A DNA stretch of 64,000 nt, from positions 744,001 through 808,000 of the forward strand of contig JANFAH010000010.1 in the NCBI GenBank assembly GCA_024663395.1, written 5' to 3'. The DNA comes from Pisolithus tinctorius. Lineage: Eukaryota; Basidiomycota; Agaricomycetes; Boletales; Pisolithaceae. The notes beneath the pieces are model-generated. The model was not told the origin of the DNA. It searched no databases and worked only from the letters and a program-made list of their open reading frames with translations. Both the position numbers and the translations under genes were made by a program. Shown here piece after piece: positions 31,330-41,697 of this stretch (the stretch's first letter is position 1; every line of letters begins with the position of its first letter).

Positions 31330-32505
31330 ATGTCTTTCTTACCATCAGCTAATCACCCTCTTGGTGCCGACCTATGGATGGGAGACTTGCAAACCATTGT
31401 CCGGAACCGCATACCTGTTCACGGGCTTCAACAATGGGAATGCTTCCCAACCTCCCTTTGCCACATGGTCGAATGGGCGACAGTCACCTGGCATCCATGT
31501 GCTCCTGACCGAAGGTGCTCACACCTACTTGTCTACAAGACTCTGCCTGTCCCGGAACTGTACGACGCGATGTACCCTGTGTCTGTCCGCATCTACGGAT
31601 TCCTCGATAAATTTTGTGTTGGTGAGTTCAGAAATTGGAATGGGTGAGTGTTTCACACACACACGTCATCACTCTCATTAACCATGCTGACAGAGACAGC
31701 ATGAGAGCAGCTTACGCTGTGCAAAGCCTCTTGCTCAGCAGTATGGGTAACACAGCTGCATGGCGCAATCAGCTTGATCACTTGAATCTTGCAGCCACTT
31801 TTGCCAGCCATGTTCTGAAGGTTCCGCTTCCTTCTGTTCAATTCCGACACCACCTTCACATGCAAAGAAAAGTCTTCACCAAGGTATTCCATGCCTCCTC
31901 ACTTGTTCTGGTATCGTATTGCAATACTGAAATGTATCCCCAAGTGTCTGTTTGATTTGCAAGAATCTCAAGCGTGGCACCTTAGTCCGATACACGATGC
32001 GAGCGCTCAAAATGCCCACATCCCAAGACTACTGGAGTACCCTTGGGAATGGAATGGGCCGCTTGAGATATTGGAAATGCAACAAGATGGAAACATCATG
32101 CTGATTCATGAGGTCCTGTTGTCCCGTGGGGACTTCGTCGAGATCGACGCCGAGTTTGATCTGGTCGTTGTTCGAACCCATGCCACCCACGCCCACTTAT
32201 GCGTCTTCTTGACATGCAAACAAATCCTGCGCCTCCAATCTGCCCATCCCACACAGGTACGTAACCTTCCCCGCTACTTAAGACAAGCAACTAATGTTGT
32301 GTCACTGCAGCCTTCCGGTACCCCGATGGTGACAACCTCCCCTACAGAAATCAGACGCATGCAAACCAACCAAATGTCGGAAGACCTCCCCAGCATCCAC
32401 CCACCCGAACCAAACACGCTGGATCAGGTTTCACCTTCAACGTCACAACAAATTCGCTGCCATTCCACAGCGTTTATGCCAATTAATTCAGCTCCTATTG
32501 AATGA
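31330..32505 (+). CDS. Unknown cargo gene 1, spliced
   Basis: Exon 1 from ATG 31330 reads MSFLPSANHPLGADLWMGDLQTI and ends at about 31644; GTGAGT...TGACAG leads to DSMRAAYAVQSLLLSSMGN. A later exon reads IPRLLEYPWEWNGPLEILEM, EVLLSRGDFVEIDAEFDLVVV and THAHLCVFLTCKQILRL, then a GTACGT...CTGCAG intron and a Pro/Ser/Thr-rich tail ending at 32505. The junction around 31882-31970 does not keep frame with obvious splice sites, so it is either mis-spliced in my model or damaged. No known domain is recognised. It lies downstream of, and on the same strand as, the Rep-helicase. Confidence 0.5.
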
Positions 32506-32849
32506 ACGTTTATTAGCTTTCACACCATAAACATTAAAGACCGCTTAGAATTCTAGACATCCTTTTGGGCTAGATAGACATCATAAAATACTATTCATGT
32601 CCTTGACCGTAAACATTCTTGGTGGGATTACCTCTGACGTCACCATCACTTCAACAATTATGCGTCCACTCTCCCGTTCCAGTACACTCCAACGTCCTGT
32701 TTGTGCCCAAAAAAGGTTGCTCTCCCCATGAAAATTTCCTTCCCCAAGCGCTCTTGGAAGGGTCCGAAAGGCAGTGACCAATGGTGTGGTATGACCTCTT
32801 AAAATTTCCTGCCACACTCCCCTGCATCATCTCGTTCACCTCTCCTGTG
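32506..32849. other. Intergenic spacer in the cargo block
   Basis: No gene or structural RNA is recognised. A short minus-strand open frame (32581-32817) has no distinguishing feature. Confidence 0.4.
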
Positions 32850-33700
32850 ATGGCTCCCAAACGCGATGCATCTCAGATGAAAAAGGCTTCCCCTCCAAAA
32901 CGAACGCGAACAACTGCTATGTCCAACGACACTACCAATCAACAAACTACCGCACCTTCCTCCTTGACAGCAACTGTGTCCAATCAACCAGATTCTGCAC
33001 TCAGCCAGCCCCCCTCGTGCAGCGAACCTAACCCTTCCTCTACGCCATCAACAGACACCCTCCCAAGTATGGGCGTATTGGTTACTCCCGAAGGGCCCTC
33101 GCACCATCAAGCTGCTGCTTCCCAATTACAGGAGTCTTCTGCCCCCTCACACAGTTCCCCCTCAGACAGCACTCTGCCCCCCCCGACGGCAATTACAACC
33201 TCTGTCGACACATTAGTTCCAGTCCCAGAGTCTTCCTCTTTCGACCTCGACCGCATTTCCACATGTCCCGACCGCTTGCTAAGGTATGTATCTACAGATG
33301 GCCGTGATGATCTCTACTAACCATTACCCATGCAAGCTGGATTAAATTACTTTCCACGTATTGCAACCAAGATGCCAACACATTTGCACTTGGACACATC
33401 TTGCCCACTGCGACATGGGGGATGGCAGACCCCTACGAAGACCGCAGTAAGGTACTCTGCAATCCAAAAACAAATGAACCCATCAACATCTGGATTCTCA
33501 GCCACATCACCAGCACCTGGTTCATGAAGAATGGCGCTCCGGACAACCAATGTTCAGTCACGATCCTTACTCTATCTTCAAAGCTAGGGCAATATGCAAA
33601 CCATTTGCTGTCTGCATTCTCCTCCCCGAAACTGCATACGTTCTTCTTGTTTGTATCCGAGCCAAACCTTAACGTTTATCGACATCAAGCACAGCTATAA
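32850..33700 (+). CDS. Unknown cargo gene 2, spliced
   Basis: Starts ATGGCTCCCAAACGC at 32850. The N-terminal half is basic, then low complexity rich in Ser/Thr/Pro/Gln (MAPKRDASQMKKASPPKRTR). An intron at about 33292-33341 (GTATGT...CTAAC...GCAAG) joins DRLL to SWIKLLSTYCNQDANTF. The folded-looking C-terminal half contains HILPTATWGMADPYEDRSKV, WILSHITSTWFMKNG and FLFVSEPNLNVYRHQAQL. The basic start could be a nuclear localisation signal. No known family is recognised. The frame is intact after splicing. Confidence 0.5.
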
Positions 33701-33868
33701 ATGAATATGATCGTGGCGTCGTCCGCACTGTGCATTGGCAAAGTCCCAGAAATGGCAGTGACATAAGTCTCTAGCCAAGCATTCTCCTGCCCCTTTTCAT
33801 CCCAATCCCAGACCGCACTCTTCAACTCGATTTATGACGCTCGAGAAGTCCTAAAAAGCAAAAGTTCG

Positions 33869-34084
33869 ATGACAAAGCTAGACATCTCCCACCTGCAGAA
33901 ACATGCTCTTGTGTTACTCGAAACTCAACTCAACCGCTATCATCAAAAAGATGAAAATGGCCGATGGACGATTTCTAAAGCTCAATTTGAACTCGAAGCT
34001 GTTTATCTCCTTCAGGATCCATATCTCCATGACCCAGAGCAGAATATTGAAAGCAGTGTGGAAATTCCAGACCTCGCAATTTAA
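33869..34084 (+). CDS. Small open frame in the cargo block, unknown
   Basis: A 71-codon frame (MTKLDISHLQKHALVLLETQL...IESSVEIPDLAI) with a mixed, protein-like composition. It may be an exon of a larger gene: the frame is open upstream to about 33800, where a possible AG acceptor follows a pyrimidine-rich stretch. No function can be given. Confidence 0.3.
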   Translation: MTKLDISHLQKHALVLLETQLNRYHQKDENGRWTISKAQFELEAVYLLQDPYLHDPEQNIESSVEIPDLAI

Positions 34085-34586
34085 AAAAGGATCTTAGCAC
34101 TCATTTACATCATTGACGGTCATTTCCAATTTTCCTGCACAGCATCTACAACAAATCCTCTTCCACTAACAACCCGGAACATTGCATCATAGACACCCAT
34201 CCCCCTAAAACATATTTTCTTGTTTTCCTTAGCTTCTTCTGTAGTGTCCGATGGCTCATCCCCTGGACCTGTAACATTGTATGTCCTCCTTAACATACTG
34301 CTAAAATACAGATGCTCGACAAGCCAGACACCCTACCCCCTTAAAAATCGTGAGCTTCCTCAACATTTATGGATTTATATTCTCGCCTTCAACACTTTAA
34401 ATTGATTGCACCTCGCCCTCTCCATAATAACCCCGTCATCAACTTTTACGGGATATGTCAGCGGTTACTTCATCATCTCCCGCACTGACTTCATGATACT
34501 TTCATCGCCACCTCGCTCAGTCGCGACATAAACAATACATATTAAAAAAGATATGAAGACACGTCCCCCTCATCCCGTCACTGCCC
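34085..34586. other. AT-rich intergenic region
   Basis: No convincing gene. The short frame at 34220-34405 lacks features. The sequence is AT-rich, with several TTAAAAA runs. Confidence 0.4.
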
Positions 34587-34922
34587 ATGACATCTGTTCT
34601 TGCCTTCTACCTCTCCCTGTCTGACAGCAGTGGACAACGCATAGTATCGTTTAAAAACCTCGACCACGACATCAAAATACTGGTGCGGGATAACGTCTTC
34701 CCCGTCGACAGCGTCCTCTGCGAAACCAACATGCACATAAACGAGTACCACTTCCGCATCATTTTCGATCGTCATCACCACCACCACGTCCGCTCTCAAG
34801 CCTCGTATCTATTTATTCGCATTGGACCCCACAACTACCCCATTCACCTTTGGCCTGAAAACGATCTGGATCCCATACTAGAAGCCCTCACATTGTATTA
34901 CCACTTTTGCCTCCTCCTATAA
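34587..34922 (+). CDS. Unknown cargo gene 3
   Basis: An intact 111-codon frame starting ATGACATCTGTTCTT. It contains SFKNLDHDIKILVRDNVFPVDSVL, a His run (HHHHH) and ends LTLYYHFCLLL. It reads like a small globular protein but matches nothing I know. It is on the same strand as its neighbours. Confidence 0.4.
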   Translation: MTSVLAFYLSLSDSSGQRIVSFKNLDHDIKILVRDNVFPVDSVLCETNMHINEYHFRIIFDRHHHHHVRSQASYLFIRIGPHNYPIHLWPENDLDPILEALTLYYHFCLLL

Positions 34923-35111
34923 CATCGTCTAAACAACCCACAGATTAAATGACTTAATCCCAAGCAGTCCCTCTGACGGTGAACATCCCCAACAGAATTA
35001 ACACTGCACCCTGTCCTCTTCATGATAACATTTTCTTCGTCATACTTCATCTTCTCACATTCTCGTCCTCCTATGCTGACATTTGCCTTTTTGAAATATT
35101 GCATATCTCCC

Positions 35112-36128
35112 ATGCCGCCCCCCCATCCCCTAATCCAAGCTATGACGACATCAGTTAAGAACTTCATCAAAAACGAACGAAAACCATATCACCCAACAAT
35201 ACGCGACATGCTCCCCCCACCACCACCACCGCGCGAGTTCCCTCTCTTCAGTCATGTCGACCTCTTGCAACTCGTTCTCGAGCACTGTGATATAAGAGAC
35301 TTAATAACCCTTGCTGCAACATCAACCACCAATGCAAAGCGTGTCAAGTGGTATCTAAACCACCATCTCCAAACCACCTGCTGCCCTTTCTTCCCTAGCG
35401 CTGAAGTTCTCACTAACATACTATCTGCATGCGATGCGGTTGTATCCGGATCGGCTGCGCTCTGCTTAGTCCTCCCTGCGAATGCGTGCAACTGGGCCCC
35501 ATCCGACCTCGACATCTACGTTGCTCGAAACAGCAGCGCACAACTTTTCAACCTCCTCCAAAAGCATAATTATAGCCTTGTCTGCCAGCGCAACTCCAAC
35601 GACAGTGACTACCCCCCCTCCACCATCTTCTCCATTACCACCTTTGGCAACGGACACAAGCTCATTGACGTCATCGTCTCCAAAACCACATCTGCTCTCT
35701 CTCCCATTTTCCAATTCCATTCAACTGCCATCATGAATTTCTTCTCAGCCGACTCCTTATTCTGTGCCTACCCCTCACTGATGCTGTGCCACCGCACAAT
35801 GATCAACACCGCCAGGCTCCACAATCGCAGCTTCACTCCCACTCAAATCAAAGCGCTCCTTAAATACAAATCCTGCAGTTTTCGTTTCATCTCCTGCGAA
35901 GAAACCTGTCACCCCCCCTTCGCGTGCAGGTCCCAAGTGCGCTCCCTAAATGACCATGGCTGGTTATCACTCGACTTCGCAACCGTGCCCTGTCATCACG
36001 CTCAGCCTGTAGCGATGTTCTATCGCTTGGGGGTCGTCGACATTGTTTGGACGCTTGGAGGACAGGTCTGCGGATCCACCTCATTATGCGTCCCACCAAT
36101 CCTCCACATCATTGATGAAAGCTTGTAA
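35112..36128 (+). CDS. Nucleotidyltransferase-like protein with F-box-like start, cargo gene 4
   Basis: An intact frame starting at ATG 35112. A Pro run (PPPPPPRE) precedes an F-box-like helix region (FPLFSHVDLLQLVLEHCDIRDLITLAATST). Next is a nucleotidyltransferase-fold signature, VVSGSAALCLVL followed 12 residues later by PSDLDIYV, giving the G-S and D-x-D elements of the superfamily. A third acidic position may be in HKLIDVIV. Such proteins are recurrent in mushroom genomes, but substrates are not known. It could equally be a non-catalytic relative. It is the last + strand gene before the convergent transposase. Confidence 0.55.
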   Translation: MPPPHPLIQAMTTSVKNFIKNERKPYHPTIRDMLPPPPPPREFPLFSHVDLLQLVLEHCDIRDLITLAATSTTNAKRVKWYLNHHLQTTCCPFFPSAEVLTNILSACDAVVSGSAALCLVLPANACNWAPSDLDIYVARNSSAQLFNLLQKHNYSLVCQRNSNDSDYPPSTIFSITTFGNGHKLIDVIVSKTTSALSPIFQFHSTAIMNFFSADSLFCAYPSLMLCHRTMINTARLHNRSFTPTQIKALLKYKSCSFRFISCEETCHPPFACRSQVRSLNDHGWLSLDFATVPCHHAQPVAMFYRLGVVDIVWTLGGQVCGSTSLCVPPILHIIDESL

Positions 36129-36736
36129 GCCATTTGTTTCCCATCGTGTAGCTCCGACTCAAACCCTTCTACAGCTTTGTTATGTTCCATCCGAACTAAA
36201 AACATCATAAACATCTGCCTTTCCATAAACACCATCCTACAGACCATTGTTATGCCTCCTGTGACTTTCTTAGACTACTGCCTGGCATCATTTCACACAG
36301 AACCGACATTCTTCCAGCCTGCTTCGATATTGATTTGTGAGGGGTGGATTAGTGCTTTTATCAACATCTGCCTTTTAACAGCGACATTCTACACCTGTTC
36401 TAGAGCCTCCACTGACTGTCTTCCACCAACTTCGTTAATAATTTTAAAAGACATGTGTACCTAGAGTTGCTTTGATTATATATATAAACCTACAAAAATA
36501 TGTTTACCTTCACATCACGTGGTCGTCCAAGTGTGTCCAGGGGCGCCCAGAGGGCTATTGGTATGTATGATAGCTTTTTCCAAGGTGCTAGCAATGCCCC
36601 CCCTACCATGTAGTATGTGTAGCACGAGTCAGTGTATCATAGCTACAGAAATGAACTATCAAATGTGTTGGCATCCCTCCAGCATGTGCATCGAACAAAA
36701 GTCAGATTAGATTTTACTAGTACATGATGGATGTAG
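36129..36736. other. Spacer between convergent genes
   Basis: Holds the 3' flanks of the + strand cargo and of the minus-strand transposase. There is a TATATATATAAA stretch near 36477 and CTAG tetranucleotides at 36462, 36567 and 36713; the last is followed by T, as at Helitron 3' ends, but no clear hairpin precedes it. Confidence 0.35.
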
Positions 36737-38158
36737 CTAAAACAAACTAGCGACTTCTTCCTCGAAGAAGTTGGATTCTGTGTCTGATTCACTGTCCATG
36801 GTACTCTGTGCTTGCTCCACCAAAATATGTTGATAATCGGCCCACATGGCTGTTGCAATATCATCCCGCATCCTGCGCACAAGTATGTCTTCTTCTAAGC
36901 TCCTTGTTCCTTCCATGGCTTGGGGATTAGTATGCAGGCCTGGCTGCTGCTCGCCCTCATCATCTTCATTGAGAGAAATATCGTCTGTGCCCTCCTCGCT
37001 CTCACCATGTGTACAAATAAAATTGTGAACGGCGCAAAGTGCAGCAGGGATCCATGCTTGTATATCAATGTCGTATTCTGGCGCCAGAAGGAGTATTCGA
37101 AAGCGATGCTTTAGGATGCCGAAGATTTGTTCTATGACATTTTGTGCTGACGCATGCTGCAAGTTGAAAAGCTCCTCCTTATTTGCTGGTCTGAGAGGAA
37201 ATGAATAAATAAATAAAGCAGTGAGCAAGACAAAAAACATACCACATGTTAGCATGGCCCCATTCTGCAAGATGATACTGGATGCCCCAGTAGGGGACTA
37301 GCAACTCTTGACATGAGGGGTAGCCGGCATCAGCAAGGAGATATTTTCCATTGGGGATGTGGAGGTCGGTGGATGATGCGTCACCATAGACACGGGTGTC
37401 CATTGCAGATCCTTCCCACCCTGTCAGCATATAAACAAACTTCAGACTGAAATCGCAGATGAACAGGCCGTTTTGCGAGAGGAATCCCTTGCAGTTGTGA
37501 TAGTTGGAATGTATAATTGAAGGGGGGGATACAGGAATGTGGCAGCCATCTATCGCACCAATCGCATTCTGAAAGTACGGCCAAAATTTGGGGTTGCATC
37601 GGATCTTCAGATGGATGGCTTCACCAGTCAGAAACTGGACATAGGTAATATAAAAGGGGGGTTCTGAAAATACGAAGAGCAATTTCTTGAAGTACCTGTA
37701 AAAAAATATGAATATCTGATTTGTTGCATGTATTTTGTATTGAACTCACCAAGATATTGTGTCATTTGACTGCTGAAAACACTCACCAACATGCCTGACC
37801 ATCAGGCCAGTCACACATGTGTAGAGGAAAATCGCAAGCTGTTCTTCCAGAGTAACAAATTTCGAGTTGCCGTGACCAATCTCCCACAGCTCCTCTATGA
37901 GCTGAATGAAAATCTCCTTGCACATACCAAGTTCACAGTGAATATGATCAGGGTGACCAGTTAGGAGTTCTTGAACCCACATATCTCCAGAGAGTTTGGA
38001 GGTGTGGTATGGTATTGGCTCTTTGCGAACACTGGAGCCAACCAGTTCAGCCAACAAGACTAGGAGCATCTGGAGGGCAGTCAAAATATGCTGCAGTAGC
38101 ACTCAGCACACATCAGGATGATCAGGCGGCATCTTTGGAGGAGTTCAATCTCCGACAT
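36737..38158 (-). CDS. PIF/Harbinger DDE transposase
   Basis: Spliced minus-strand gene just inside the right inverted repeat. The exons give YHTSKLSGDMWVQELLTGHP, LEEQLAIFLYTCVTGLMVRHVGE, then (intron at about 37690-37748, GTGAGT...TTACAG) WYFKKLLFVFSEPPFY, the catalytic blocks NAIGAIDGCHIP (first D), LLADAGYPSCQELL (second D) and, after a second intron (about 37196-37251, GTATGT...TCTCAG), NVIEQIFGILKHRFRIL (E). The tail is acidic. DDE residues are intact. The likely start is an ATG near 38069; an upstream ATG at 38158 is one base out of frame. Several positions that look arginine-like are Trp, His or Gln, consistent with CpG decay. Confidence 0.85.
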
Positions 38159-39331
38159 ACTGCTGGACCTTATGCTGAATCTGTGCACCACCCATCAAAC
38201 AAGAACAATCTGACAAGTTTCTGAACTGCAAGTGAACTGCGCTTTCCGTACAAGCTCTTATAGCTTTGAGATGGCCAATAAGCCATTGACCATTGTGTGC
38301 ATTTCGCATTTTTGACACTTTTAGTTGCAGAAATCACTAGGCACTTGCTGCTATTATGGCAGGGCATGCCATCCCATGTGCCAGGTGAATTGGCGTAAGT
38401 GTGGAAGCACTGTGGAGGCTGCAATGCAATGTTTTAGATATGTTTTGTAAATCTCCACTATTTTATTTGCGCTTTTTGGAGTTTTCCCACGCATCTGGGA
38501 AGTGTAATTTGTGTGCTGTTCATTCAATTCCTGATGGATTGACTTGATACTTTCTACATAGGTAGCTAGGTACATGGGGCATGCATCCAAGGTATTAAGC
38601 ATTGCATAAACTATGTGTGAGATGCATGCTGTGATATTCTTTCGCTTTTTCCATTCCCCTTATATCTCATCAACCAGTGACTTTGATTGGATAATACTCC
38701 AACATGTTGTGGATATCCCCTAGACCATCCCACCTGCAAAATCACAGATGCATATGTCAAGAATTGAATGAGTGGTGACATGATTCATGTTGAAGCACAG
38801 CCACACTTAGCATTAGGGGCGAGTTAGTCACATGCTAGGTACATCGTGCCAGATGCGAGGTAGGTGCAGTCACATGGTGTCACATGTCTCAGGGTTCGCA
38901 TGACCACATCACCCTTGTGACCATGTGACCACAGGTGTGGGTGCAGTCATGTGAGGTCACATGACCTAGACATGCACATGACATACCACTGCCATGACCC
39001 GAGGCACCAAGTCATGTGGTGCCCTATGCAACTTCATGACCAATTGTCACATGACTTCATTGGCAGGGGATTGGCAATACCTTGGATCACGTGACAATTA
39101 CGTCATCTACCATGTGACTGAATCACGTGATCTGTCATGTCATGTGATCAATTGTCATGTGACCTTCGCACTCTGGCTCGACCCTACACTTTTCATAGTC
39201 GACAGTAGCCAAAGATGCACACTACCAAAGTGTAGCATAGCCTACACTATTCAGCACTACCAACTACTACAACTAGCACTAGTAGGTGTTAACACCCCAG
39301 CAAGTGATAATGGAGTAATGTCATCATAATC
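38150..39331 (-). repeat. Right terminal inverted repeat
   Basis: Reverse complement of the left repeat. From about 38830 to 39170 it is packed with TCAYRTGA octamers in both orientations. Similarity with window base 1 ends at about 39331, so the outer boundary may lie slightly beyond. An imperfect palindrome (TGATTGTGCAATCA) lies just outside at about 39345-39358. Confidence 0.85.
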
Positions 39332-40310
39332 AAAGTTATAGCTCCTGATTGTGCAATCATGATGGTATGCTTATCTTATCAGCAAGTGGAAAATTGCATG
39401 AGGAAAACACAAAACACATATGATCAGCACCATGCCTGGAGAAATCAATGGCTGCCCCAGAGTCCCTAGGCATAGTACTGGAGAAAACACTTTCCATGGC
39501 AGCAGCTGGGTATACCCAACCCATTGAGATCTCATAGGTATATACTGTAAACCTGTAGAAATAAACAGGCTTAATGGGTCTCCAAAGGGGATTGACTGAC
39601 ATGCCTGCAGCCTTCAAAGCTATCATGGGACATCCCAATGGCCTCCAGAGAGGGGGATGGGATGTCCCACAGTAGCCTCTGAAGCTATCATGGGACATCC
39701 CACAGTGGCCTCCAAAGCTATCATGGGACATTCCACTGGCCTTCAGAGAGGGGGGCTGAGATGCATCTGGTATGTATGATCTTAGTAAGGAGCACTGTTG
39801 CAGTAAAACAGGGGACTTACATACATAGGCACTCATGGGAGGTCTGAATCCATTAACATTCATTACAATAATTCAATTCTCACTGCCATAGGCATTGTAT
39901 GAGTCTGGAAATGACACCACACATAAACACACTGATTGCCCAGTATTCTTCAAATCTGTGCATAATACATAAGTTGTATTACATGGTTTTGGAATGGCAG
40001 TGACTCTCACATATCCCCCCACTTTGACAGGTGTGCTCATCATCCTGGATGATCATGACAGCTATGTATGTTTTTCTGATCAGAAGTGGCATTTCAATGT
40101 GAATATGAACTGCACTTTTTTGAGCTGAGGACCCCTGACACCTAAGGCAGTCATGGGACAGCCCAAAATATATTACCAAAGGGCTGGGATTATGGGACAT
40201 CCCAGGTCCTGCAAACTGTAAATAGCCCTGGGACATGGCCAGATGTCCCTGGGATGACCTGGTCTGAGTGGCTTTTAGCTTGGATGATTTGGAGAAAAAC
40301 TTCAGCGTAA
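39332..40310. repeat. Non-coding region with recurring GGGACATCCC motif
   Basis: The near-palindromic word TGGGACATCCCA or close variants recurs near 39627, 39662, 39691, 39722, 40154, 40194, 40231 and 40243. In 39600-39760 it lies in units of roughly 30-60 bp with CTATCATGGGACATCCCA and GGCCTCCAGAGAGGG parts. A minus-strand frame of 168 codons crosses this stretch and simply translates the repeat, so it is not called a gene. Confidence 0.5.
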
Positions 40311-41303
40311 ATGCTTATGAAAATGGGTTACCTGAAGTGGACAAACTTCTCAATGCCAATGCCCTTCTCTGCTGGGAGCACAAGTTTGAACTCACTTACT
40401 ATGGCCTCCTTGAGTCTTGTATCCACTTCATTTCTGGTCTCTGAGGCAATACACAAGGGTCCTCCAAGCTGCTATGCCCAGAGGACTATGGAATGCATGA
40501 TTGGGAGTCATGGTGAGCAAATTTGACAACCATTGAAACCTTTTGCCAACTTAGCTCATGAGGGTGTCTGGCATTGTCAGGTAAATTCCCTCCTATCTGC
40601 AATGCCTGAGCTCAATGACTCTGGCAATGGACTCCCCTCTGGTACTGAAAACCTCCATGATGGGTATGTTTTGCTTTGCAAATGCACAAAGAACTCCATA
40701 ATCCCCCAGGGTGACAAAGCTGCCACAATTTCTCAATTTCTTGGCCCTGGACATGTCCTCCTGCACATCAAGAAATGGGCCCAGTTGCACCTACCAAACA
40801 GGCAGATTGCATGGTCAGCTTGGAGAGAGAAACTCTGTCCACCAGAACAACTCTGCATGTCACGAAATGTTAAGGTCAGTTCACTCATGTTACAAACTCT
40901 ATCATAAGGCTAAAAGTATACATAGTTTCTAAGTGATGGTGAGACCTGATGTGGAGAAGTACAATATTTCACTAGGTTGGCCAACATCAGAGATAGGGGT
41001 AGCTGGGAATATATCAACATTGCCATTGTCTGCAATTACTCAACACCTGATGAAGATCTACTTCGACTTTTGAATCATGTTGTCCTTGCTTCAACTCTAC
41101 TCAACTCATTATCAGTAATCTGTGTCAAACAGATTGTCAGCATTGTCACAATGATTCCTCAGCACATGGCATTGCCATCAGGCATCGAACAAGATGTATA
41201 CTGTATGATGGAACAACCTGGATTCAACATGTCTACATGGGGCATACCATACAGCATTTACTGTGATGGGGATGATGATGAAGGCAGAGAAGATGTCAAG
41301 TAG
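40311..41303 (+). pseudogene. Fragment of a transposon-associated protein (C-terminal part)
   Basis: Broken plus-strand frames carry HVLLHIKKWAQLHLPNRQIAWSAWREKL...MSRNVK and then INIAIVCNYSTPDEDLLRLLNH and VICVKQIVSIVTMIPQHMALP, ending acidic (DGDDDEGREDVK). This order, a basic W-R-E-K block followed by a beta-rich C-terminal domain, resembles C-termini of proteins associated with large mushroom DNA transposons. That is from memory of the family style, not a search. There are stops and frame changes, and no start is identified. Confidence 0.35.
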
Positions 41304-41697
41304 GATCATATGCTGTAGTACTACCAAGTTGAAATCAATGCATTTGACTTTACTGCATGAGTTAATGGTGGTTGAATTGTTTGACATATGCACAAAAGTA
41401 CAAGCAATTGCAGAAGGTATCAAAACATTCAAACTAGTCTATGGCATTTCTCTTCTCTCTCAAACCTATCCTCATATTTTTCCATTGCTTCCCTCCTATG
41501 CATGATTTCAATGGGAAGAATCAAGGGATTGAATGAACAAAGGTAGTACTTCCAAGGCTGGGGGAGTACTTCCTCCTCAATGCCTTGTGGATTCCTACCT
41601 TGCCAAGTGAGGAGTGTGCAAGGGAATGGAGTTATGCTAGTGGTCTGCCTGGCACTGATCATTGGATTCCACAGAATTAGTAGGTAGATGCACTTAC

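Larger units (their letters stand above)
1..39331. mobile_element. Giant PIF/Harbinger-type element with long terminal inverted repeats
   Basis: The sequence at 1-304 and 22812-23745 is the reverse complement, with mismatches and small gaps, of 38150-39331, giving terminal inverted repeats of about 1.2 kb. Between them lie a Myb/SANT gene, a Rep-helicase gene, several unknown genes and a Harbinger DDE transposase. PIF/Harbinger elements are known to use a DDE transposase together with a Myb-like protein, so these two genes are the likely mobility genes. Without the 22.5-kb insertion at 305-22811 the element is about 16.8 kb, far larger than ordinary Harbinger elements. The left end may lie just outside the window, because similarity runs to base 1 or nearly so, and the 3-bp target duplication expected for Harbinger could not be checked. 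The Rep-helicase block could instead be a nested Helitron. Confidence 0.7.

Noticed and set aside
36713..36716. CTAG followed by T as a Helitron 3' terminus
   Set aside because: No GC-rich hairpin lies 10-12 nt upstream and no matching 5' TC end was found, so the tetranucleotide is probably chance.
39357..39863. 168-codon minus-strand frame as a gene
   Set aside because: It is translation of the GGGACATCCC repeat units (repeated GMSHDSF-like peptide) without other support.
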